From positions 1 through 64,000 of the forward strand of contig NZ_JAUHLI010000012.1 of the NCBI RefSeq assembly GCF_036325985.1: DNA of 64,000 nucleotides, in the 5' to 3' direction. Positions 44,667 through 52,603 of the stretch are shown here, piece by piece. The stretch is from Alkalimonas cellulosilytica. Its GTDB lineage: Bacteria; Pseudomonadota; Gammaproteobacteria; Enterobacterales; Alteromonadaceae. Position 1 is the first letter of the stretch. The number at the start of each line of letters is the position of its first letter. The notes below the pieces were generated by a model. The model was not told where the DNA came from, ran no database searches, and saw nothing but the letters and a program-made list of their open reading frames with translations. Made by a program: the position numbers and the translations under genes.

Positions 44667-46640
44667 CTAGTCCCCTGCCTTGCCCTGTCGTACCTTCTGC
44701 GAGAAATCTTGTGCCGCGAGTGGCTGTGCAAGTAAAAAGCCCTGGAACAGATCACAGCCCATGTCTTTCAATAATTCCAGCTGAAAGCTGGTTTCGATAC
44801 CCTCAGCCACAACCAATAGATTAAGGTCGTGCGACATTCGAATGATATTGCGGACCATGCTTTGCACGGCCAATGAACTCTCTAACTCGTCAATCAAGCT
44901 TTTATCGAGCTTGATTGCATCTGCCGGTAGACGCGACAAATACGATAACGACGAATAGCCACACCCAAAATCATCAATGTACAACATGCAACCAAGTTCA
45001 CGTAACCGCAGCATTTGCTGCTGGCACTGCTGTAAATCCTGCACCAGATAGGTTTCTGTCAGCTCAAAGTTCAGAATGGAAGGAGGAATCTGATACTGCT
45101 CAAGCAACTCTGCGATAAAAGGAACCAAACCGGTATCTTCTTTGAGCTGGCGGCCGGATAGGTTTACAGCAATCGGCAATAGTACATCGCCTGCGTGTTG
45201 CCACTCGGCGAGCTGTTTGCAAACTTTGGTTAAAACCCAACGGCCAATATCTAAAATTTGCCCATCTCGCTCGGCGATGGGGACAAAAACCGCAGGTGAC
45301 ACCCAACCATGCTTTTGCGGTTCAAACCAGCGTAACAAGACTTCCGCACCCACTATGTCATCATCGCAGTTCATCTTAGGTTGAAATTTCAGCTGCAGCT
45401 GCTGTTCCAACTCTGGTTGCAGCAAAGCTCTGCTAATTTCAAAGTTTCGGCGGTAGTCCTTAACCAATTGCTCATCGAAACGGCAAAACGATTGACGAGC
45501 GGATTTAGCCTGATGCGTCATGCACAGACGCATAGGGCTCAGCAATTCTTTGAGGGTTAAACCGTCCTCCGGTGCCATGCCATAGACACCAAACAACTTG
45601 ATTTGCCCCATCTTATGCTGACGGGACATCGCAGCCTGAAAGGCCTGACAGATCTGCTCCAACCGTTGCAATACCCCCTGCTCACTGTCGACATCCGACA
45701 ACAATAACAGGAAACGATCACCGTTCAGGTAACACAGTTTCTCGCTGGTTTTCAGTGATTGCAGCAGCGCCTCGGTAATGCTGACGATGAGCCGGTCTGC
45801 GGTACGAAACCCAAGCAAATCATTCAGCACGTCGTGTTGGCTTATACCAAGCGTGATGAGAGAGCAGCAAAGGCCGCTGTCCAGATCTCTTTGCAGCATA
45901 GTGCTCAGCTCGTGCTCTGACGCAAGTTGGACCTGCGGAGGAAAATCCGGCTCTCCTACCACTGAAACTTCATGCGACAGTTGCACAAGGTGTCCAAAAT
46001 CATCGCTCAGATAGCGCTCCAACAAGACAGCTTTCTGTTGCTGGTCCCAGACCAATAAATCATCCAGCCCCCCTTGGCAAAAACGCAGTAAGTCTTCTGA
46101 TTCAGAGCTGTTAACCAAGCGTGGCAAAGCTTGTCCTGTATTAGCAAGCTCAGGCATTAAAACCAAGGCGGCTGCATTGGCTCGTTGCAGGGTGCCGTTT
46201 TTGTCCAGCTCAATCAACGCTGAGTGACTGCCCAACAGCAACTGATCGCGCTCATTTTTTTGCTGCAGCTGATAGAAGGCTTTAAAAGCATCCTTCACAT
46301 GTTGAAGTATATCGGACTCATCCCAGGGTTTTTCCAAAAAACGGAATGCCAGACCTTCATTTAACAGCTCAACTACCGATTTAAAATCGGTATAGCCACT
46401 GAGTACCAAATTAATGGTCTGAGGCCAACGCTCCCGGACAACACGCAACAGCTCAGCGCCAGACATTTCAGGCATTCTAAAATCGGTGATGATTACTGGG
46501 AATGGCCCGGATGTCAGTTGCTCAATCGCCTCACGACCACTGTTTGCCGTCACGACATCATAGCCATGACGACAGAACAACCGCTTCAGCGCTTTGAGCA
46601 CACTTTGTTCATCATCGACCAGTAGAATTGCCTGTTGCAT
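44667..46640 (-). CDS. response regulator with degenerate GGDEF and EAL domains
   Basis: The 657-residue protein has an N-terminal receiver domain (Asp53 in ITDFRMPEM), a PAS-like linker, a GGDEF domain whose signature is reduced to NGDRF, and a C-terminal EAL domain. The EAL key segments are present (EVLLRW, NLSGRQL, FELTETY, DDFGCGYSS, KLDKS, AEGIET), so it may be a phosphodiesterase regulated by phosphorylation and by its inactive GGDEF. GAGGT precedes the ATG. It is separated from the HTH-REC gene by 2 bases. Confidence 0.9.
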   Translation of the reverse strand: MQQAILLVDDEQSVLKALKRLFCRHGYDVVTANSGREAIEQLTSGPFPVIITDFRMPEMSGAELLRVVRERWPQTINLVLSGYTDFKSVVELLNEGLAFRFLEKPWDESDILQHVKDAFKAFYQLQQKNERDQLLLGSHSALIELDKNGTLQRANAAALVLMPELANTGQALPRLVNSSESEDLLRFCQGGLDDLLVWDQQQKAVLLERYLSDDFGHLVQLSHEVSVVGEPDFPPQVQLASEHELSTMLQRDLDSGLCCSLITLGISQHDVLNDLLGFRTADRLIVSITEALLQSLKTSEKLCYLNGDRFLLLLSDVDSEQGVLQRLEQICQAFQAAMSRQHKMGQIKLFGVYGMAPEDGLTLKELLSPMRLCMTHQAKSARQSFCRFDEQLVKDYRRNFEISRALLQPELEQQLQLKFQPKMNCDDDIVGAEVLLRWFEPQKHGWVSPAVFVPIAERDGQILDIGRWVLTKVCKQLAEWQHAGDVLLPIAVNLSGRQLKEDTGLVPFIAELLEQYQIPPSILNFELTETYLVQDLQQCQQQMLRLRELGCMLYIDDFGCGYSSLSYLSRLPADAIKLDKSLIDELESSLAVQSMVRNIIRMSHDLNLLVVAEGIETSFQLELLKDMGCDLFQGFLLAQPLAAQDFSQKVRQGKAGD

Positions 46641-46642
46641 AG

Positions 46643-47215
46643 TTACCTCGCAAGCGTCCGTAAATTCAGCAATTTTTGTACTTTTGCCAGCAGCATATCG
46701 GCATCAAATGGCTTCGTTAAGTAATCATTGGCGCCAAGCGCCACTGCTTTTTCCAGCTCAGGCTCTGGCAAACCGGAAACAACGAGCAAGCGGACATCGT
46801 TAAACTCTGGCTGATTCCGAATTACCCTAATCACATCAAAGCCACTGAGACCCGGCATCGCCAGATCAATGGTCATCAGATCAGGCGTTTGTTGATGCAC
46901 CAGCATACCGGCTTCAAAACCACCAGCGGCTTCCACTACATCCAGCTCAAGTCGCTGCAAAGTTCGCCGAATAATGGAGCGAATACCTGCTTCGTCATCC
47001 ACCACCAACACACGAGGGTGTACAGACAGGCTCGGCGGAATTGGCATGCCTTGCTTTTCCAGAAACGCAATAAAATCGGCAACCTGCACCCGGTAATTGC
47101 CTCGCCCGGGCAATTTATGGCCTTTTAATTCACCAGAGGCTATCCAGCGACTGACGGTTCGATGATGCACATCACAATAACTGGCTATTTCGCTCGGCTT
47201 TAATGTTCTTAACAT
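46643..47215 (-). CDS. HTH-REC regulator (DNA-binding domain before receiver)
   Basis: The start at 47215 gives 190 residues. Residues 1-55 form an excisionase/MerR-type helix-turn-helix (LKPSEIASYCDVHHRTVSRW, then a Lys/Arg-rich wing GHKLPGRGNYRV). Residues 67-185 are a receiver domain with Asp117 (TIDLAMPG) and Lys in LTKPF. DNA-binding first, receiver second is the reverse of most response regulators. As the only transcription factor in the 30-kb signalling block, it is the obvious candidate to bind the 9-bp repeats at 43253, 47270 and 56898. It heads its operon. Confidence 0.88.
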   Translation of the reverse strand: MLRTLKPSEIASYCDVHHRTVSRWIASGELKGHKLPGRGNYRVQVADFIAFLEKQGMPIPPSLSVHPRVLVVDDEAGIRSIIRRTLQRLELDVVEAAGGFEAGMLVHQQTPDLMTIDLAMPGLSGFDVIRVIRNQPEFNDVRLLVVSGLPEPELEKAVALGANDYLTKPFDADMLLAKVQKLLNLRTLAR

Positions 47216-47249
47216 GGTTCGAAACACCTGACTTGATTTAGTGATGAGG

Positions 47250-47287
47250 ATAGCATACATTTGTATTGATTGCGACAAATGAGACAA
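47250..47287. promoter_or_regulatory. divergent regulatory region with 9-bp tandem repeat
   Basis: TTGCGACAA (47270-47278) and ATGAGACAA (47279-47287) are adjacent 9-mers of the same family as those at the che promoter, ending 24 bases before the REC/HD gene. On the minus strand TTGTCG (47278-47273), 17 bases, and TGCTAT (47255-47250) form a possible promoter for the HTH-REC operon whose -35 lies inside the repeat. Confidence 0.62.
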
Positions 47288-47311
47288 ATACGCCACCAAG
47301 AGGGCTTTATC

Positions 47312-48667
47312 ATGACCGCTGCAGCCGCCAAAAAACCTGTTATGCTGTGTGTTGATGACGAGCAAAGCATTTTAAATGCACTTAAACGGTTGTTTTTCCA
47401 CGTCGGTCTGGACATCGAATTGGCGACCAACGGTCAGGATGCGATCAGGATACTGGAGTCAAAACAAGTGCATCTGATTATCTCAGACATGCGCATGCCT
47501 GAAATGAATGGTGCTGAATTTTTATCCAAAGCCCATGAAATTCAACCCGATGCTTACCGCATCCTGATGACCGGCTACAGCGATATGGCGTCAACCATTG
47601 CTGCCATCAACGATGGTCGTATTCACCGCTACGTGCAAAAGCCATGGAACAACAAAGATTTGCTCAATATTGTGAAAGATGGCCTGAAATTGTTCCATCT
47701 TGAGCAAGCCAACAAACGGATGCAGCAACAAATTAGTCAGCAAAACAAAGAACTGAAAGAGCTGAATCACAACCTTGAAGAAATGGTACATCAACGTACT
47801 GCCCAGCTAAAAAAAACATTGGCGCAACTTCGGGGCAGCATGGCGCGCTCTGAGCAAGAAAAACAAAATAATCTCGATATCCTGTACAACGTGATTAGCA
47901 TTCACCCTTCAATCAGCGCTGGCTTTGCCGTCAATGTGGCCAACCTGGCCAAAGCCATTGCCGAAAAAATGCAATTGCCTACTGAAGACATTGAAAACGT
48001 GGCTTTAACAGCTCTGCTGCATGAAATAGGCATGATAGGGCTACCGGCTGATTTGTTGAAAAAACCTTACTACCAGTTGGAAGGACTGGAAAAACAGCAA
48101 TTCATGGAGCATGCCTCGCACGCCGAGTTGATTTTATCGCCGGCCCCGCATCTGCGTGCGGTGGTGGAGGGCATCTGTTGTCAATATGCGCACTTTAATG
48201 GCAACGGCTACCCGGCAGAGTTAAAAGACACACATATCCCTCTGCCTGCCCGAATTTTGGCGGTGGCCAGAGATTATTGGTTGCTGATGGCACGCCGAAG
48301 TTACAGCAAGGTGTTAACGCCTAAAGAGGCCTGCACCATGATTGTGCGAGCCAGCCATAGCTTGTACGATCCGGATGTGATTAACGCCTTTGAGGCCTGC
48401 TATCAAAAAAGCCGTGATATCTTTATTAACAGCATTCGCGATGGCTACAGCATTGATGAACTCAAACCCGGCATGCGGCTGCGCTCTGCACTTTATAATG
48501 AAGCCAAAATTCTGCTACTCCCAAAAGGCTGTGAGCTGACACCCGTATTAATCGATAAACTGAAAAAATACCAACGCCAGCATCATCAAGAACTAAAGAT
48601 TGATATTGCTCCGCAAGACGGCGCAGCAACAGCATTTGGGGCGCCAACTGCGCCAAGCGAGGCCTGA
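47312..48667 (+). CDS. response regulator with HD-GYP-like domain
   Basis: The start at 47312 follows GAGGG and gives 451 residues. A receiver domain (Asp59 in ISDMRMPEM), a coiled coil (about 130-190) and an HD-GYP-like domain follow. The metal site is altered: LLHEIGMIG replaces HDIGK, and CQYAHFNGNGYP replaces HHE..DGSGYP. Phosphodiesterase activity is therefore doubtful, and it may be a c-di-GMP-responsive scaffold. It is the first gene of the REC-HD / FIST / kinase / kinase operon. Confidence 0.87.
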   Translation: MTAAAAKKPVMLCVDDEQSILNALKRLFFHVGLDIELATNGQDAIRILESKQVHLIISDMRMPEMNGAEFLSKAHEIQPDAYRILMTGYSDMASTIAAINDGRIHRYVQKPWNNKDLLNIVKDGLKLFHLEQANKRMQQQISQQNKELKELNHNLEEMVHQRTAQLKKTLAQLRGSMARSEQEKQNNLDILYNVISIHPSISAGFAVNVANLAKAIAEKMQLPTEDIENVALTALLHEIGMIGLPADLLKKPYYQLEGLEKQQFMEHASHAELILSPAPHLRAVVEGICCQYAHFNGNGYPAELKDTHIPLPARILAVARDYWLLMARRSYSKVLTPKEACTMIVRASHSLYDPDVINAFEACYQKSRDIFINSIRDGYSIDELKPGMRLRSALYNEAKILLLPKGCELTPVLIDKLKKYQRQHHQELKIDIAPQDGAATAFGAPTAPSEA

Positions 48668-49846
48668 ATGTTTTCCATCGAGAGTCATCATATCGCCGCA
48701 TCAAGCACTGTAGAAGCAGCAAAGCAGCTTCAGTCGCTGCTTGCCAGTCACGAACGTCAGTTTTTGATTGGTTTTTGTGAAGCAGATTTACTTAAAGCCT
48801 TGCCTGACGACTTAAGCTCGACGTCGCCTTGCTTGCTTGCCAGCTCCTGCCTGGGGAGCGCCAATGAACATCAGTTATCACTGCAACAGCACAGCATCAG
48901 TGTGCTGCGTTTTACAGACAAAGCCGGCTTTTATGGTGTGGCCAGCAGTCAGGAGGCCTCTGACGTCCGCGCAGCAGCTGCCAAGACGCTACTGAGCGCC
49001 ATGGAAAAAAGTGGTCGCGGTCACCTTTCGCCTCAGCTCATCTGGTGTTTTCAAACGCCAGGGCAAGAGGAGCAGGTGCTGTTAGGAATCCAGGACATCG
49101 TTGGCACCAAAGTACCTGTTTTTGGTGGCAGTAGCGCAGACAATAGCATCGAGGGACAATGGGGACTGCATGATGGTAGCCAAAAATTAGCTCAAGGCTT
49201 TATCATCGCCGTGCTCTATCCGTCTGTACCGGTGCTCGGTTATTTTGGCAGTGGCTACGAGCTTACTGAGCTGTCAGGTAAGGTGACCAAAGTCACCGGA
49301 AGAAAGTTACAGGAAATCGATGGCCAGCCGGCTGTCGATGTCATCAATAGATGGCGAACACAACTCGGGCACCCTATGCTTGAAGATGGCAATGTGCTGG
49401 CTGCATCCACCATGACACCAATAGCACGACTAAAAAGCAGCAGCGATATTCCATTGCTGCTTTTGAGCCATCCGGCGATGGCATCCGGCGGCTGCCTGGA
49501 TTTATTTTCAGAAGTGCATCAGGGTGAAAGACTGCATCTGGCATTAGGTTCAACTATGCAACTGATCGAGCGCGGACCTCAGGTCATCCGAATCGCCCGC
49601 GACATCGCGAAGCTGAGGGGTATGTTGTCACTTGAGGGAGCCATCATCATTTTTTGTGGCGGCTGCATGCTAGCCATTCAGAGTGCCATGTCCGAAGTGC
49701 AGGCTGCAATGGCGGCAGAGCTTCCAAAGCTGCCCTTTATCATGGGCTTTACCTTTGGTGAGCAAGGGACTTTTAGCGATGGTGAAAGCCGCCATGGCAA
49801 TCTGATGATTTCGTGCACACTGTTTGGAGGTGATCGTGAAACCTGA
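48668..49846 (+). CDS. FIST domain sensor protein
   Basis: The 392-residue cytoplasmic protein consists of FIST N (about 25-205, with VFGGSSADN) and FIST C (about 220-385, with GFTFGEQG). FIST domains are proposed ligand-binding modules, often for amino acids or similar small molecules, found next to two-component genes. Its ATG directly follows the stop of the REC/HD gene, and its end overlaps the following kinase by 11 bases. The arrangement suggests it presents a ligand signal to the kinases of the operon. Confidence 0.9.
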   Translation: MFSIESHHIAASSTVEAAKQLQSLLASHERQFLIGFCEADLLKALPDDLSSTSPCLLASSCLGSANEHQLSLQQHSISVLRFTDKAGFYGVASSQEASDVRAAAAKTLLSAMEKSGRGHLSPQLIWCFQTPGQEEQVLLGIQDIVGTKVPVFGGSSADNSIEGQWGLHDGSQKLAQGFIIAVLYPSVPVLGYFGSGYELTELSGKVTKVTGRKLQEIDGQPAVDVINRWRTQLGHPMLEDGNVLAASTMTPIARLKSSSDIPLLLLSHPAMASGGCLDLFSEVHQGERLHLALGSTMQLIERGPQVIRIARDIAKLRGMLSLEGAIIIFCGGCMLAIQSAMSEVQAAMAAELPKLPFIMGFTFGEQGTFSDGESRHGNLMISCTLFGGDRET

Positions 49847-51227
49847 CGAGAGCCTGTTGGATAAATTGCATCAGCTGCAAATCAAAAATCGGGAGCTGGA
49901 GCAGGTGCACTTGCTTCAGACCCTTATTCTGGACGGCCTGCATGTTATTTTAACGATCGAGGACATCGATGCGCTCTTTGCTCAGTTTTTTGGGCTACTG
50001 CGCCAGGCACTTCACTTTGATGCCGCCGTCATGACCCAACTAAGCAAGGATCAGGCTCAACTACTTCCCGTCAGCTGCACGGAAATCGACAGCGATGGTG
50101 CATTAAGCATTGTGCAGTACATCCACCAACAAGGTCTGGAGCGCCCGCTGAATGCCTTTCACATTCCTTTGCTGTTTAAAGAACCATTGCTTTTAGCATC
50201 GCCCTGGGCAGATATGCGATCACTGCTTGGGATCGACATTCAAACCCAGTACGCAGACTATCAACTGTGGATTTTTTCTACCGAGCGTGCTGCTTTTGGG
50301 CCCCAGGACTTGACGTTACTGCAGCAGTTTTCAAGCTTTGCTGGCAGCACCATCAGCCAGGTAGAAAAACGCCGCCTGCATGAACAACAAAAAGAACTGC
50401 AGGCCCGGCAAGACCAGATTGAAAAAGTGCTGATATCCTCGGAAAAAATGGCCTCACTGGGCCAAATGGCCGCTGGCGTTGCGCATGAAATTAACAATCC
50501 GCTCAGTTATGTGCTCAGCAACATTCAAAACCTCGCCTACAACCATGAACAGCTGCACCGGCTAATTAATGCGCTTGAGCAAGAAGTTGATCCCGACAAA
50601 GCACAGTGCATCCTTGAGCAGTTCCGCTACCAAGCCATTTGCGCCGATACCGACGACATCATGGCTGAAATGACCGAAGGAGCTTCGCGGGTTAAAGACA
50701 TCGTGAAAAGTCTGCGGCAATTCTCACACCCGGATCAAAGCAAGGTTGATGACATTGATCTGGCCGAACTGATTGACAATACCCTGCGGGTGGCCTGGAA
50801 TCAAATTAAGTACAGCGCCCAAGTTGAAAAAAACTATGGCAACAAAAGTATTTTGGTTACCGCCAGAGCGGCTCAACTATCCCAGGTATTGCTGAACATT
50901 CTGGTCAATGCTGCTCAGGCCTGCGATGAAAAGATAGGACTCATTCAAATCACTTTGTGTGACGATAAGGACAACGCCATCATCGAAATCAAAGACAATG
51001 GCTGTGGTATCCCTGAGGACACCTTATCCAAAATATTTGATCCCTTTTTCACTACCAAAGCCGTTGGCAAAGGCACAGGCTTAGGCTTGGCAATCTCCAA
51101 AGCCATTATTGAACAACACAGTGGAAGCATTCAGGTCAGCAGCCAACCCAACGAAGGCACCAGCTTTGTCATCACTTTGCCAAAGCAACCCGATCTCAGT
51201 CATGGTGAAGCAGATGACTATCATTAA
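49836..51227 (+). CDS. soluble histidine kinase (partner of FIST protein)
   Basis: The start is a GTG at 49836 with GGAGG five bases ahead; a TTG at 49824 is rejected. The 463-residue protein has a GAF-like N-terminal region, a coiled coil (about 175-210), the phosphoryl His at about 216 in GVAHEINNP, and an intact ATPase domain with NILVNAAQA, DNGCGIP and GKGTGLGLAIS. There is no membrane segment, so its signal is cytoplasmic. The gene overlaps the FIST gene. Confidence 0.92.
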   Translation: MKPDESLLDKLHQLQIKNRELEQVHLLQTLILDGLHVILTIEDIDALFAQFFGLLRQALHFDAAVMTQLSKDQAQLLPVSCTEIDSDGALSIVQYIHQQGLERPLNAFHIPLLFKEPLLLASPWADMRSLLGIDIQTQYADYQLWIFSTERAAFGPQDLTLLQQFSSFAGSTISQVEKRRLHEQQKELQARQDQIEKVLISSEKMASLGQMAAGVAHEINNPLSYVLSNIQNLAYNHEQLHRLINALEQEVDPDKAQCILEQFRYQAICADTDDIMAEMTEGASRVKDIVKSLRQFSHPDQSKVDDIDLAELIDNTLRVAWNQIKYSAQVEKNYGNKSILVTARAAQLSQVLLNILVNAAQACDEKIGLIQITLCDDKDNAIIEIKDNGCGIPEDTLSKIFDPFFTTKAVGKGTGLGLAISKAIIEQHSGSIQVSSQPNEGTSFVITLPKQPDLSHGEADDYH

Positions 51228-51238
51228 AGTGGCGCGCC

Positions 51239-52582
51239 ATGGCAACTGAACAAGAAAAGCTTTCCGGTTTATCCAAAGCTTTGTTTCGCATCTCAGAGCT
51301 TAGTTATGCCGACTTGGCAGAAACCACCTATTTTGCCCGATTGCATCACTGCGTGCATCAACTGGTACACTGCGATAATTTTATGATTGTGCTCTATCAT
51401 CCAGATCAATCATCCTTAGAAATTGCTTATTTTGCCGATCAAAAAGACGTCTGCCCTGCTGTCACACACTTTGCGCTTGGCGATGGCATTACCTCCTATG
51501 TTATTCGCCAGCGTAAGCCTGTGTTGCTCGATGCGGCAAGCATTCAACAACTTGTTCAACAAGGCAATATTGTCAGTGTGCTTGGTCATCTTGACAGCAT
51601 TGTCAGCTGGTTGGGTGTACCCATGCTGCTTGAAGATGAGCTGTTGGGTGTGCTGGTTATTCAGAGTTATTCCAGCGATGTGAAGTACCAGACCACCGAT
51701 CTGGAACTGCTTGCATACGTTGCGACCCACCTGGCAGCGCATTTTGAACGCCGCAAAGCGCATCAGGAGCGCCAGCAGCTGATGCAACTACTGGCAGAGA
51801 AAAACCAACAACTGGAACAGGCATTGCTCCAGCTCAAGCAACAAGAGCTGTCGTTAATCCAGCAACAACGCATGGCAAGCTTTGGCAAGCTAGCAGAAAG
51901 CCTGGCCCATGAAATTAACAGCCCGCTGGGGGCAACTTTGTCCAACCTGCAACTGCTGCAACATTACGTGGATACCCTGCCCAAAGTCATTCCTGCAAAA
52001 GCCATGGAGGCAATTGCACAGCTCACCCCTGAGTTTCCGGAACTACTGACGGATGCCAAACAGCTGGTCGCAGAAACAGAAGCTTCCGCAAACAAAATTG
52101 AAGGGGTGGTCAAGCAACTAACTTTGTTCCATCACCAGGACAGCACCAGCAGTGCACCGGTTCATATCCATACACTGCTGCAGTCGGTTGCCTTGCTGCT
52201 TAAAAGCACTCATCATCGATTGATTCCAGTAGAGATTGAGTGCGATAGCGCGTTGCAGCTAAACACCAACAAGGCCAAACTGGTTCAGGTGCTCTTTGGC
52301 CTGCTGGAAAATGCCATGGAGCATGGCAAGCCCCCGCTTAAAATGCAGGCCTTGGTGGATGAAACCGAGCATCATGTCCTGCTTCGGGTCATTGATGAGG
52401 GTTCGGGCGTTGCACCGACGTTGCTGCACGACTTGCAATATCGGCAAAACATGGCTGAGTCTGAGCAAAAAGGACTGGGGTTGGCACTTTGCATTCATAC
52501 GGTGCAGGAATTAAAAGGCACATTGTCGCTGACACCACAACGAGATGGCCACACTTGTTTTGAAGTGCAGCTGCCCATGTGA
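51239..52582 (+). CDS. GAF-domain histidine kinase
   Basis: The 447-residue soluble kinase has a GAF domain (about 25-170), a Gln-rich coiled coil (175-210), the phosphoryl His at about 224 in LAHEINSP, and an ATPase domain with LLENAMEHG and GLGLALCIH. The D-box region reads DEGSGVAP, with one Gly replaced, so activity may be reduced. It is the last gene of the operon, 11 bases after the preceding kinase. Confidence 0.9.
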   Translation: MATEQEKLSGLSKALFRISELSYADLAETTYFARLHHCVHQLVHCDNFMIVLYHPDQSSLEIAYFADQKDVCPAVTHFALGDGITSYVIRQRKPVLLDAASIQQLVQQGNIVSVLGHLDSIVSWLGVPMLLEDELLGVLVIQSYSSDVKYQTTDLELLAYVATHLAAHFERRKAHQERQQLMQLLAEKNQQLEQALLQLKQQELSLIQQQRMASFGKLAESLAHEINSPLGATLSNLQLLQHYVDTLPKVIPAKAMEAIAQLTPEFPELLTDAKQLVAETEASANKIEGVVKQLTLFHHQDSTSSAPVHIHTLLQSVALLLKSTHHRLIPVEIECDSALQLNTNKAKLVQVLFGLLENAMEHGKPPLKMQALVDETEHHVLLRVIDEGSGVAPTLLHDLQYRQNMAESEQKGLGLALCIHTVQELKGTLSLTPQRDGHTCFEVQLPM

Positions 52583-52603
52583 GGTCAGGCTTTTAGTCTT
52601 GGC

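Noticed and set aside
47216..47365. N-terminal extension of the HTH-REC regulator
   Set aside because: It would overlap the divergent REC/HD gene and has no domain; the ATG at 47215 opens directly into the helix-turn-helix.
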